Origin: a virus
Length of the DNA: 47,071 bases
Direction: 5' to 3' (one strand)
Virus record (IMG/VR): IMGVR_UViG_3300032265_000712
Coordinates: 1-47,071 of that record
How positions within the stretch are numbered: the first letter of the stretch is position 1; every line of letters begins with the position of its first letter. Both the position numbers and the translations under genes were made by a program. Positions 28,140-37,066 of the stretch are shown here, in pieces. The notes beneath the pieces were generated by a model. It saw only the letters and a list, made by a program, of their open reading frames with translations. It was not told the origin of the DNA and ran no database searches.

Positions 28140-28814
28140 ATGGCTCAGCAATTAGTTAATACAGGAACAACTGCTAATGACGGAACCGGTGATTCTTTAA
28201 GGGTTGCCGCAGAAAAAATTAATCAAAATTTTACTGAGGTGTATTCGTTATTAAGAACCACAGTTCAGCAACCGGCAGATTGGAGTGCTACGACAGGTGT
28301 TACTCAAATTTTAAATAAACCTGCTATCTTTAGCGGAAGCTACAATGACTTAACTAATAAACCAACATTAGCTACGGTTGCTCTTACAGGACAATATACT
28401 GATTTAATAAACAAACCAAATTTAACAGCAGTAGCAACTAGTGGTAGTTATAATGATTTAATAAACAAACCAACATTGTTCAGCGGGCAGTGGGCTGATA
28501 TAACTAACAAGCCAGTTCTTTTTAGCGGAAGTTATGCTGATTTAACAAATAAACCAACAATTCCTAATAATACTAATCAACTTATTAATGGTAGTAATTT
28601 TATAACTTCTAGTAGTTTAACTTGGGCAAACATTTCTGGAAAACCTGTAGTTGCAACTTGGACAACTGCCCCTACGCATAGTTACGGGCAAGCAGGTGAT
28701 ATCCAAGGAAGCATTGCATACGATGGCAGTTATTTTTATATTTGTTTTCAAAACTATGTAAACAATTCTACTAATATATGGCAAAGAGTGGCAATTACTG
28801 GGACTACTTGGTAA
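28140..28814 (+). CDS. NKP-repeat tail fibre or baseplate fibre protein
   Basis: A 224-residue fibre-like protein. The N-terminus, NTGTTANDGTGDSLRVAAEK followed by INQNFTEVY, is a common attachment module of phage baseplate and fibre proteins. Residues 57-171 contain seven copies of a 14-15 residue repeat of the type GSYxDLxNKPTL, a shaft repeat seen in trimeric fibres. The C-terminal 50 residues (HSYGQAGDIQGSIAYDGSYF) form a small terminal domain. It starts three bases after the giant gene with an AAGGA ribosome-binding site. Which virion part it belongs to cannot be told from sequence; a short fibre attached to the giant protein is plausible. Confidence 0.8.
   Translation: MAQQLVNTGTTANDGTGDSLRVAAEKINQNFTEVYSLLRTTVQQPADWSATTGVTQILNKPAIFSGSYNDLTNKPTLATVALTGQYTDLINKPNLTAVATSGSYNDLINKPTLFSGQWADITNKPVLFSGSYADLTNKPTIPNNTNQLINGSNFITSSSLTWANISGKPVVATWTTAPTHSYGQAGDIQGSIAYDGSYFYICFQNYVNNSTNIWQRVAITGTTW
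28308..28652 (+). repeat. tandem coding repeats of the NKP fibre shaft
   Basis: Seven in-frame units of about 42-45 bases, each ending in a codon run for NKP or GKP. Units such as those at 28329 and 28518 are close at DNA level (TTTAGCGGAAG start), while others have drifted. Such repeats can change number by recombination. Confidence 0.75.
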
Positions 28815-28837
28815 TTAAAATAGCATTTAACTATACT

Positions 28838-28845
28838 GATAAATA
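28838..28845 (+). promoter_or_regulatory. candidate T4-type late promoter before the 202-aa structural gene
   Basis: GATAAATA, one base from TATAAATA, in the 51-base gap after the NKP fibre gene. It ends 21 bases before the next start codon and is followed by the GAGAGAG ribosome-binding site. Confidence 0.6.
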
Positions 28846-28865
28846 TAAGATAAAGAGAGAGTAAT

Positions 28866-29474
28866 ATGCAGAGTAAAGACGCAACTGGTATTCACATTCA
28901 GGGTCATATAAAAATTTATGATCCGATTTCACAAGAAGTTTACATTAATAAACGTAACGCTATTCATTACGAGAATATCAGTATTGCTCTAGCTGAGAGT
29001 ATTGCTGACAGCGGCCAGGGATTTATATACCAAATGGCATTTGGTAATGGCGGAACAGCGATAGATCCTACTGGAATTATTACATATCTTACTCCAAATA
29101 CTAACGGATCTAACGCTAGCTTATATAATCAAACTTATGCAAAAGTAGTTGACGGAAATTCTAGCAATAATACAGATCCTTCTAGGAATTATATCGAAAC
29201 TCGACACGTTACTGGCACAACTTATACTGATGTTTTTGTAAGTTGTTTGCTTGATTACGGTGAGCCTAGCGGGCAAACAGCATTTGATAATACAAACAAT
29301 AATCAAAATTTATATGTATTCGATGAATTAGGTTTAGTAAGTTACAGCTCTTCAGGTAATCCGTTATTACTAACTCACGTAGTATTTCATCCTGTGCAAA
29401 AATCACTAAACCGTTTAATACAAATTGACTATACTGTGCGTATACAAAGTTTAACTGGCCTAGCTGGAGTATAA
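28866..29474 (+). CDS. structural protein of unknown role, 202 aa
   Basis: A beta-rich protein without membrane segments, lying between fibre genes. The N-terminal part (GIHIQGHIKIYDPISQEVYI, then a helix with ALAESIADSGQGFIYQMAFG) is followed by a polar loop region with many Asn and Ser. The C-terminus contains LLLTHVVFHPVQKSLNRLIQ. I cannot assign it to a named T4 gene. It sits roughly where T4 has gp8 but shows no similarity I can recognise. It has its own late-type promoter and is followed, one base after its stop, by a fibre gene, so a virion role is likely. Confidence 0.7.
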   Translation: MQSKDATGIHIQGHIKIYDPISQEVYINKRNAIHYENISIALAESIADSGQGFIYQMAFGNGGTAIDPTGIITYLTPNTNGSNASLYNQTYAKVVDGNSSNNTDPSRNYIETRHVTGTTYTDVFVSCLLDYGEPSGQTAFDNTNNNQNLYVFDELGLVSYSSSGNPLLLTHVVFHPVQKSLNRLIQIDYTVRIQSLTGLAGV

Positions 29475-29475
29475 T

Positions 29476-31623
29476 ATGAGCTATACAATACAGTTTACTG
29501 AAACAAATAATCCGTCAAAGCAGCCTATCACAGTTCAAGATAAAACTCTTAATAATCAAACTAGTGTTACATTTGTTGGAAAAAACTATTCTGGATATGG
29601 ATCAATAATTGCTGGAGATTTTTTACACTTACTAGAAAATTTTGCTAGTCCTACTCCACCTGCTAACCCTGTTCAAGGGCAATTATGGTTTAATAACAAT
29701 GCAGGTATAAGTCAACTTAATGTTAACATTGACGGAACTACAACTGGCTGGCAATCAGCTGGGGGTATTAAAAAATCTACAACTACTCCTACATCTGCCA
29801 TATCGGGAGATTTATGGGTAAACACTAGCACACAACAACTGTGGGTATATTCAGGTAGTGCATGGATATTAATTGGTCCTCAATATACTGCTGGAAATAA
29901 AACTGGTCCTGATATTATAGATATTGTTGATACCTTAAATGTTGCTCATACAGTATTTGGTATTTTTGCTAACAATAACTTAATGGCTATTGTTAGTAAA
30001 GAAGCATTTACACCAAAAGCAACATTGACAGGATTCCCTACAATAGGTCAAGGTATTAATTTAAGCACGGTAGATGCAACTAGTGCAACTAGCCCAACAA
30101 AGATATGGGGAACAGCAAGCGCCGCTGACTCGTTGAATATTTCAGGGTCTCCTGTTTTAGCCGCTAATTTTTTAAGAAGTGATATTCCGACAGTTGCAAA
30201 TGCGCCATTAAGTGTTAGAAGTAATGGCGGTATAAGTGTAGGAAGTGATTTAAGTTTCAATATTGGAACAGTGGCAAATTCAACTATTTTATATTCTAAA
30301 AATAGTGGAAATAGTATTGACCTTCGTGTAACAAATAACGTTGGAATTTCTTCAACAGCATTACACATTGATTCATCTTCATCTATCGGCATCGGAGCTA
30401 ATAATACTGCACCTCAAGCAACATTAGATGTATCAGGAACTGCAAAAATTTCTGGCATTGTTACACTTACTAATACTACAGATTCTACAGCATTAGGTGT
30501 TGGCGGCATTATATCATCTGGTGGTATTTCTGTAGCTAAAAAATCAAATTTTGGCGATGATATTACTACATATGGACAGATATTTTTAAACAATTTAGAT
30601 AATACTGGATCACCGACTCCTATCTCTATATTACAACCTGGATCAGATCTTGCCAGCGGATTGTATGATATTGGAACATCGACTAGACGTTTTGGTGCAA
30701 TTTATGCAAATACATTTAATGGAAATTTTACAGGAACATTTGTAGGATCTGTAACTGGAAACGTATCAGGTCTAGCATCGGGATTAGTAAGTCCGACTAC
30801 ATTTAGTATAACTGGTGATGTATCAAGTAATAGTGTTAGCTATAACGGACAACCTGGCTCATTGCCAGGAGGTGCCGCAACATTTACAACTTCAATAAGT
30901 CCTAATTTTATCACTAACAAGACGTTAACAACGACGTCTTTAAATTCAGATATAATGTTGATATACAGATCTGGATCAGGTGCAGGATTATACAGCACTA
31001 CTAAACAAAGTTTTATTTCAAATATTCCTACAGTGCCTGTTGGTGCTATATTTCCGTATGCTGGAACATCTGCTCCAGCAGGATATTTGTTATGTGACGG
31101 TTCAGAAGTGCCTATTGGAAAGTATTCTATATTGTTTGGTATTATTGGATATACATATAAACGAACAGGATTAGTAGGAAGTAACACATTTGCGTTACCT
31201 GATTTGCGAGGACGTTTCCCATTAGGTCCTGACAATATGAACAATAACTTAACTGTTCCAAGTTATGCAAATACAGCCGTAAATATCAGTGCTGGTGGCG
31301 GAACAGCTGGTCGAGTAACGGATTCAAGTGCGTTGTCGGTTGGGTTAGGTTCAGGATTTAACCAAGTAACTATTTCTATAAGCAATTTGCCAGACCATCA
31401 GCACAATTTGCAAAGTCAATCAGGCACACAATATTTTGCTGGAGGTATACCGGGAGCCAATTCAGACAGCGGAACACGAGCTGGATTAGGTGCACCTTTA
31501 TCTACTACAGGATATGGTTTACCTAACAGCGGAAGTGTAATATCATCAGCTATCGGGCAACCATTAAATGTTATGAATCCATATTTAACAATGAACTATA
31601 TTATATACACTGGTGTCCAATAA
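29476..31623 (+). CDS. tail fibre protein with C-terminal collar domain
   Basis: A 715-residue fibre. Residues 1 to about 210 form an N-terminal domain shared with the next two genes (MSYTI, VGKNYSGYG, LLENFAS, GQLWF, GDLWVNTSTQQLWVYSG). The middle is a repetitive Ser/Gly/Thr-rich shaft, including NFTGTFVGSVTGNVSGLASG. Near 520-575 lies a phage tail collar domain: VPVGAIFPYAG, PAGYLLCDGSEV and LPDLRGRFPLG. The Gly-rich tip ends in HQHNLQ and MNPYLTMNYIIYTG, as in many collar-domain fibres including T4 gp12. This suggests a receptor-binding short fibre. The start follows one base after the previous stop, and the end overlaps the next gene by one base. Confidence 0.88.
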   Translation: MSYTIQFTETNNPSKQPITVQDKTLNNQTSVTFVGKNYSGYGSIIAGDFLHLLENFASPTPPANPVQGQLWFNNNAGISQLNVNIDGTTTGWQSAGGIKKSTTTPTSAISGDLWVNTSTQQLWVYSGSAWILIGPQYTAGNKTGPDIIDIVDTLNVAHTVFGIFANNNLMAIVSKEAFTPKATLTGFPTIGQGINLSTVDATSATSPTKIWGTASAADSLNISGSPVLAANFLRSDIPTVANAPLSVRSNGGISVGSDLSFNIGTVANSTILYSKNSGNSIDLRVTNNVGISSTALHIDSSSSIGIGANNTAPQATLDVSGTAKISGIVTLTNTTDSTALGVGGIISSGGISVAKKSNFGDDITTYGQIFLNNLDNTGSPTPISILQPGSDLASGLYDIGTSTRRFGAIYANTFNGNFTGTFVGSVTGNVSGLASGLVSPTTFSITGDVSSNSVSYNGQPGSLPGGAATFTTSISPNFITNKTLTTTSLNSDIMLIYRSGSGAGLYSTTKQSFISNIPTVPVGAIFPYAGTSAPAGYLLCDGSEVPIGKYSILFGIIGYTYKRTGLVGSNTFALPDLRGRFPLGPDNMNNNLTVPSYANTAVNISAGGGTAGRVTDSSALSVGLGSGFNQVTISISNLPDHQHNLQSQSGTQYFAGGIPGANSDSGTRAGLGAPLSTTGYGLPNSGSVISSAIGQPLNVMNPYLTMNYIIYTGVQ

Positions 31624-33296
31624 TGAGCTATACAATAAATTTAACGAACGGTTCGACGCTAACTCAAATAGTTGACGGAACTATAGATCAAACAGCAACT
31701 AATCTTACTTTGATAGGTAAGAATACTAGCGCATACGGTCAATTTTATAATGAGAATTTAGTTTACTTATTAGAAAATTTTGCAAATTCTAGTCAACCAA
31801 CTAAACCTATTACTGGGCAACTATGGTTTGATACTAGTGAGAATCGTTTAAAAGTTTATGATGGACTTGAGTTTACTGTCACAGGTGGAACAATTGTATC
31901 AAACTCTTTACCTAGCACAATTGCACAAGGTGATTTGTGGATTGACAGTTTTCGCGAACAACTTTATTTCAATGATGGAGTTAATACAGTTCTAGCAGGG
32001 CCTATCTATTCAGCACAGCAAGGTATATCAGGTTTTAAAATTGTCGATGTATTAGACACAAGTCAAAATTATCACACAATTGCAGAACTATATGTCGGAG
32101 GAGTATTATTAGGAATTTTTAGTTCTACTGAGTTTACTCCGGCAAGTTCTATTACAGGATTTTCTGGAACTATATTTCCTGGACTTAACTCAAGCACATT
32201 AGCTACACAGAAAGTTTATATTAGATCTACATCATCTGATACAGTAGCAGACGGTAACGGAAATTTATATACTGCCGATAATTTTATTAAAACTCAAGGG
32301 AATGGTTCAGTTAACGGCCAGTTGATTATAACAGGCGGAACAACAGGAACTCCATTGCAACTAGGAAGCTCTGCTCAAAATAAAGTTCTTATTAGCGACA
32401 CTTTGTTTAATTTATACTCTAATAAATCTAATCAAAATTTCCAAATAAGCGTTCTTCAAGGAGTAACTAGTCAGCCTGCATTGTTTGTAAATACCGCACC
32501 TCAAAACAGTGAAAATTTTGGTCGAGTCGGCATTTATAATAATAATCCTCAAGCAACACTTGATATAAACGGTAGTGTAAATGTAGCCGGAAATTTAACA
32601 GTCCTTGGTTCAACAACATATCTTGAAACAACAAATCTACAAGTGGTTGATAAAAATATTGAACTTAATAAAATTGTATCAGGGTCAAATACTAATGTAT
32701 TGGCAGACGGCGGCGGTTTAACCTTGCACGGAGCTACTGATAAGACACTTACTTGGTTAAATGCAACGGGAGCATGGACAAGTTCTGAAACATTTAACTT
32801 AGTTGCCGGAAAAACTTATCAAATTAATGGACAAGATGTATTAAGCTATAATTCTTTAGGAACTGGTGTAACCACATCGTCTTTAACTAGTGTTGGAATA
32901 TTAACAAATTTACAAGTAAGTAATTTGTTTATTAGCGGAAGCACTATTAGTTTTGTTAACTCCGGAATTCCTAATAACGATGTAACAATAGCTCCAAAAG
33001 GAACCGGCACAGTTAACGTTAGCAGTGCAAGAATTTCAAATCTTGCAAGCCCTGTAAGTGGAAACGATGCAGTAAATCAAACATATTTAAATACAGCTTT
33101 AGAAAGCATTCCGTTAGGAGTTGGATTAATTACAACTGGTCTTACAAATACGCAGATTGGAACTACTATTTTAGCTAAAATGTTTCCAACCAGTTATTAT
33201 CAAAATGGAACAATTTGTCGTGTGCAATGTAGCGACAGCTCAATTAGACAATTTCAGCTAGTGTCCGGGGTTTGGACCTATCAATCGACACTATAA
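31623..33296 (+). CDS. tail fibre paralogue, 557 aa
   Basis: Second of three fibres with a common N-terminal domain (MSYTINLTNGSTLTQIVDGT, LIGKN, YLLENFAN, GQLWFD, GDLWID). After about residue 210 the shaft contains NNPQATLDINGSVNVAGNLT and a DKNIEL-type motif (LQVVDKNIELNKI), common in fibres of T4-like marine phages. The C-terminal 70 residues (NDAVNQTYLNTAL, TSYYQNGTICRVQCSDSSIR) differ from both neighbours, so the receptor-facing end is likely specific. There is no collar domain. It starts within the stop of the preceding fibre gene (TAATG). Confidence 0.85.
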   Translation: MSYTINLTNGSTLTQIVDGTIDQTATNLTLIGKNTSAYGQFYNENLVYLLENFANSSQPTKPITGQLWFDTSENRLKVYDGLEFTVTGGTIVSNSLPSTIAQGDLWIDSFREQLYFNDGVNTVLAGPIYSAQQGISGFKIVDVLDTSQNYHTIAELYVGGVLLGIFSSTEFTPASSITGFSGTIFPGLNSSTLATQKVYIRSTSSDTVADGNGNLYTADNFIKTQGNGSVNGQLIITGGTTGTPLQLGSSAQNKVLISDTLFNLYSNKSNQNFQISVLQGVTSQPALFVNTAPQNSENFGRVGIYNNNPQATLDINGSVNVAGNLTVLGSTTYLETTNLQVVDKNIELNKIVSGSNTNVLADGGGLTLHGATDKTLTWLNATGAWTSSETFNLVAGKTYQINGQDVLSYNSLGTGVTTSSLTSVGILTNLQVSNLFISGSTISFVNSGIPNNDVTIAPKGTGTVNVSSARISNLASPVSGNDAVNQTYLNTALESIPLGVGLITTGLTNTQIGTTILAKMFPTSYYQNGTICRVQCSDSSIRQFQLVSGVWTYQSTL

Positions 33297-33301
33297 AACA
33301 A

Positions 33302-33309
33302 GATAAATA
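33302..33309 (+). promoter_or_regulatory. candidate T4-type late promoter before the third fibre gene
   Basis: GATAAATA in the 33-base gap between two fibre genes. It ends 21 bases before the start codon at 33330 and is followed by an AGGAATAAGGAATAAG ribosome-binding region, itself a short direct repeat. Confidence 0.6.
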
Positions 33310-33329
33310 ATAGGAATAAGGAATAAGAG

Positions 33330-34868
33330 ATGCCATATACAATTAATTTAACTAACGGAAATGTGTTAACAACAGTGGCTGATGGCACTGTTGATAATAC
33401 TACTAGCCTTAGTTTAGTAGGTAAAAACTATGCAGGATACGGAGTAGTTCAAAATGAAAACTACGTATACATGTTAGAAAATTTTGCAAATACAACTGCA
33501 CCTCTACGTCCTATTTCCGGCCAAATTTGGTATGATAGCGGTAATAAAAAATTAAAATTTTACGATGGTTCTAACGGAGGACAATGGAAAATTGCAAGCG
33601 GTGCAAGCACTAGTTCTGTTCAACCTTCTAATCAAACAGCTGGTGATTTTTGGTGGGATACTGTTAACGAACAGTTATATACTTTTAATGGATCAACGTA
33701 TACATTGATCGGACCGCAAGTAGCTGGCGCTAATCAAACGCAGATGGTATCTAAAACAGTGTTAGACACTAGCGGCATATCATATGCAATCATCGAAGCT
33801 ATTACAAATGGTGTAACAACTTTTATTATTAGCACAAATGCACAGCCATTTTTACTTGGAACAAACTATCAAATTTCAGGATTTGATTGGATTCATCCAG
33901 GAGTAACATTAGCTGGAACTACTGGATATTCAACTCCATCAGATAAAACAATTCCAACACCGCCTGCTGGTTATGGTATCAGCACAGGCACATATAGATT
34001 TTACGGAACTGCTACAAATTCAGAAAAATTAGGCGGATATACTTCTGCAGATTTTGTTTTAAATGTTGGAACTCCGAGTTTCGCTAATCAAGTAGCTTTT
34101 GGAAATGCAGGATTTACTGTTGGGCTGCCAGTTAGAGAATTATATGTTTCTATTAACGGTTTAGGTAACCCAGTTATACAAACACAAACAGACACAATGG
34201 TGTTTGAAACTACAGTTCCATCAGGAACAGGAGCTCAAATTAGTCCGTTAACATTAAATGGAACAGATATCCTTCCAGGACAAACTCTTGTTTCAAATAT
34301 AGGATCACAAACTTTACAATATAACACTATTTGGGCACAAAATTTTAAAGGTGGAAATGCTGATGTAGCAAAGAGCCTTTTAGTAGGAGTTACTGCTCGA
34401 TACCCAACAGTTGACAGCCCAGGTAATGGAACCCCTAACACTATTGTAGTTCGAGACAGTTCAGGAAATGTTAACGCTACGAATTTTAATGGTGTTGCAA
34501 CTACGGCTAAATATGCTGACTTAGCAGAAAAATATTTGCCTGATGCAACATATGAACCTGGAACAGTTATGGTAGTTGGCGGGTCAGCCGAAGTTACTGC
34601 TTCAACTGATGGCGATTTTGCAATAGGTGCAGTATCTACTAATCCAGCTTACATGATGAATAGCGAATTAGAAGGTGGCGTATATGTTGCATTAAAAGGA
34701 CGAGTTCCTGTAAAAGTTTCAGGTGCTATTTCTAAAGGACAACAATTAGTTCCTACTAATCACGGTGCAGGCATTGCGGCTCCAGCTGGAGCATTTAACG
34801 TGTTTGCTGTGGCATTAGAAGATAATGACAATTTAGGAATTAAATTAGTCGAATGTGTAATACTATAA
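33330..34868 (+). CDS. tail fibre paralogue with AEKYL-type C-terminal domain, 512 aa
   Basis: Third fibre with the shared N-terminal domain (MPYTINLTNGNVLTTVADGT, LVGKNYAGYG, YMLENFAN, GQIWYD). The C-terminal 120 residues are distinct: AKYADLAEKYLPDATYEPGT, then GDFAIGAVSTNPAYMMN, ALKGRVPVKV and KLVECVIL. This ending recurs in fibres of T4-like marine phages and resembles self-processing or chaperone-type C-terminal domains of fibres (peptidase G2-like). Cleavage here is unproven. It has its own late-type promoter, so it may be made in a different amount from the other fibres. Confidence 0.85.
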   Translation: MPYTINLTNGNVLTTVADGTVDNTTSLSLVGKNYAGYGVVQNENYVYMLENFANTTAPLRPISGQIWYDSGNKKLKFYDGSNGGQWKIASGASTSSVQPSNQTAGDFWWDTVNEQLYTFNGSTYTLIGPQVAGANQTQMVSKTVLDTSGISYAIIEAITNGVTTFIISTNAQPFLLGTNYQISGFDWIHPGVTLAGTTGYSTPSDKTIPTPPAGYGISTGTYRFYGTATNSEKLGGYTSADFVLNVGTPSFANQVAFGNAGFTVGLPVRELYVSINGLGNPVIQTQTDTMVFETTVPSGTGAQISPLTLNGTDILPGQTLVSNIGSQTLQYNTIWAQNFKGGNADVAKSLLVGVTARYPTVDSPGNGTPNTIVVRDSSGNVNATNFNGVATTAKYADLAEKYLPDATYEPGTVMVVGGSAEVTASTDGDFAIGAVSTNPAYMMNSELEGGVYVALKGRVPVKVSGAISKGQQLVPTNHGAGIAAPAGAFNVFAVALEDNDNLGIKLVECVIL

Positions 34869-34878
34869 AGGATAAAAA

Positions 34879-35835
34879 ATGTCACAAGGTGTAGGCCAAC
34901 TAGTTCAAGCAACTGATTATAATACAGTTCAAGCTGATGCGGCATTAGTTCTTGGCACAGGATCCGGAACTTACGGATACGGACAATCTGTAGCAAGTAG
35001 TCAAATTGTTGCAACTGGGTCTCCTCCACAATATCCTGTTATTAGTGCATTACAGTGGAACAATTTAAGATCTGATATTCTTAAATGTATTCAGCATCAA
35101 GACGGTATTGATCATTCTGCCGGAATTCCAGTTGCAAATAGCACAAACTATACTTTGATATCAAATACAATTTATGCTGATTGTATTTCTTTAATGGCAA
35201 CAGCAAAGGCAAATAGTCTTGTAGCACCGCCGGACCCATCTACAGGAGTAACAGGGCAAGCAACTTTAGCAAATTTAGTTGCAGTTCAAATTCGTTCTAG
35301 TGCATGGAACGCAACAATTAGTCAAACTATAACTGTAACTTGGCCAAGTGCAGATGCCGCCCGTTATTTCTTTAATACTGGAAGCGACATTAGAATTAGT
35401 TCAGTTCGTGGCGATAACTCAGACGGATCAGGATCTGGGTCAGCTGGGACAAAAAATTATACTTGGAGTCAAATGCTGTCTGGAATGGGCACAATTGTAT
35501 TCAACTATAATCAAACTAGATCTACTGGAACAGGAACTGGTTCAAGCTACGGATGGAACAACCTTCCAGGAACTAGCACTCAGATTTTCCAACAAACTGC
35601 GCCAGCCGGCAATTATTCACCAAACGATTACTACATTTATGCTACAAAACTTTCATCATCTCAATTGCAAATTGTTATTCAATGGCAAGATAATGATGTA
35701 GGACATATAGGAACTCCTGGCACGATTGATGAAGCCGTAACTGGTTATTTGTATAGCTACGTTCAATCTCATTATGCTACAGGTTCAAATGTAGCAATTT
35801 CTTTGCCTCCTGCAACCACTTCGAGCATCGCCTAA
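34879..35835 (+). CDS. virion structural protein, 318 aa, last gene of the tail block
   Basis: Likely tail-associated protein. The N-terminal part (MSQGVGQLVQATDYNTVQAD) resembles fibre attachment segments, followed by a helical section with ILKCIQHQDGIDHSAG. The C-terminal half is a beta-rich domain (TITVTWPSADAARYFFNTGS, a Gly/Ser/Thr-rich loop, then YYIYATKLSSSQLQIVIQWQ). No enzymatic motif is seen. It starts ten bases after the third fibre gene with an AAGGA site, and a sigma70 promoter for the next transcription unit follows its stop. Assignment as structural rests on composition and position. Confidence 0.7.
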   Translation: MSQGVGQLVQATDYNTVQADAALVLGTGSGTYGYGQSVASSQIVATGSPPQYPVISALQWNNLRSDILKCIQHQDGIDHSAGIPVANSTNYTLISNTIYADCISLMATAKANSLVAPPDPSTGVTGQATLANLVAVQIRSSAWNATISQTITVTWPSADAARYFFNTGSDIRISSVRGDNSDGSGSGSAGTKNYTWSQMLSGMGTIVFNYNQTRSTGTGTGSSYGWNNLPGTSTQIFQQTAPAGNYSPNDYYIYATKLSSSQLQIVIQWQDNDVGHIGTPGTIDEAVTGYLYSYVQSHYATGSNVAISLPPATTSSIA

Positions 35836-35839
35836 ACTC

Positions 35840-35868
35840 TTGACAAGATAATTAAAGTAGTGTATTAT
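35840..35868 (+). promoter_or_regulatory. sigma70-type promoter for the glycosyltransferase cluster
   Basis: TTGACA at 35840-35845, a 17-base spacer, then TATTAT at 35863-35868, 20 bases before the start at 35889. It begins five bases after the stop of the last tail gene, marking a new transcription unit of a different class. Confidence 0.8.
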
Positions 35869-35888
35869 ATACATTACGGAGTTTATCT

Positions 35889-36233
35889 ATGGACGAAAGA
35901 ATTGAAAAAGCGTTTGAAGTTGCCAATTATATGGCAACACTTAGCAATCAACGCAAATTAGCCACCGAAGAATTTAATCAAAAAATTGTATATTATACTA
36001 ACGGTGCTACTTTTAAAATCACACCTGAACTAATTGGATTTGTATTTACAATGGCAGATAGGCCATTTGATTTAATTTTATTAGATTCAAATAATTTTCC
36101 AGTAAAAATTGAAAATCCTAAAAAGTTTTTAGCTGATATTATTGCAGTTTATGACAAGGCATCTAAAGAATATTTTGATAAAATTACAGCAATTAAATTA
36201 AAACGTAAAATTGCGGATATGGTTGATCTATGA
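35889..36233 (+). CDS. small helical protein of unknown function heading the glycosyltransferase operon
   Basis: A 114-residue, mostly helical charged protein (MDERIEKAFEVANYMATLSN, a short hydrophobic middle with ITPELIGFVFTMADRPFDLI, and a Lys-rich C-terminal helix KEYFDKITAIKLKRKIADMV). No signal peptide or transmembrane helix is evident and I do not recognise the family. A GGAG site lies just upstream. Its stop overlaps the next start as ATGA, so it is translationally coupled to a glycosyltransferase-like gene and may be a partner of it. That link is inference. Confidence 0.75.
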   Translation: MDERIEKAFEVANYMATLSNQRKLATEEFNQKIVYYTNGATFKITPELIGFVFTMADRPFDLILLDSNNFPVKIENPKKFLADIIAVYDKASKEYFDKITAIKLKRKIADMVDL

Positions 36234-37066
36234 CAACTGGGGCAGTAATTTTTGCTCAAAATAATGATACTGTTGATTATGTAAAATTAGCAGTATTTGC
36301 CGCTAGCCGTATTCAGAACCATTTAAATATCCCTGTTAGTATTGTTACAGATAGTAGAGGATGGTTAGAGAAAACTTATCCTAATCACGGGTTTGATAAA
36401 ATTATAGATGCTGAGCCATCTAACAAATATTTTCGTAAACGGTTTCATGACGGATCCTTAGCTTCTAAAACTACCGAGTGGAAAAATCTTTCTAGAACTA
36501 CAGTATACGATTTAACTCCATACGACAAAACTTTAGTCATTGACAGTGATTATATTATTAATTCGAATATATTAAAATCTGCGCTAGATAAAGATGAAGA
36601 TTTACAAATATATAGTAAAAGTTTAGATTTATCAGGTTGGAGAGAAGGCAAAGAATTTCAACGTATAAATGAATTTTCTATTCCGTTTTATTGGGCTACT
36701 ACTTTTATTTTTAAAAAAAATAATGTAACAGAATCTTTTTTTGCCTTAATAAAATACATAAAAGAAAATTGGGATTACTATACAGCCTTGTATAATATTG
36801 AATCTATATTGTATAGAAATGATTATGCTTTTAGTATTGCTATACATATTATGAATGGTAATAGAGAAGGTTATTTTGCACAAGAACTTCCAGGCACTAT
36901 GATTTATACCACAGATAAAGATTTATTAATTAATATAGATGATAACAAATTAAAATTTTTAGTTGAAAAACAAAATCATTTAGGCGAATATATTGCGGCA
37001 ACTACTACCGGTCTTGACGTGCATGTTATGAATAAAATAAGTTTAAGTCGGTGTTTAGATGAGTAA
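36230..37066 (+). CDS. glycosyltransferase-like protein, pair A copy 1
   Basis: A 278-residue GT-A-type protein. The N-terminus GAVIFAQNNDTVDYVKLAVF and the segment YDKTLVIDSDYII contain a beta-strand plus DxD motif (DSD), the usual metal and nucleotide-sugar site. A Trp/Tyr-rich region and VHVMNK near the end may form the acceptor side and the C-terminal metal ligand, as in family 8-like enzymes. Its nearest relative in the window is the next gene. Donor and acceptor are unknown. Coupled to both neighbours by overlaps of four and eight bases. Confidence 0.7.
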   Translation: MTTGAVIFAQNNDTVDYVKLAVFAASRIQNHLNIPVSIVTDSRGWLEKTYPNHGFDKIIDAEPSNKYFRKRFHDGSLASKTTEWKNLSRTTVYDLTPYDKTLVIDSDYIINSNILKSALDKDEDLQIYSKSLDLSGWREGKEFQRINEFSIPFYWATTFIFKKNNVTESFFALIKYIKENWDYYTALYNIESILYRNDYAFSIAIHIMNGNREGYFAQELPGTMIYTTDKDLLINIDDNKLKFLVEKQNHLGEYIAATTTGLDVHVMNKISLSRCLDE

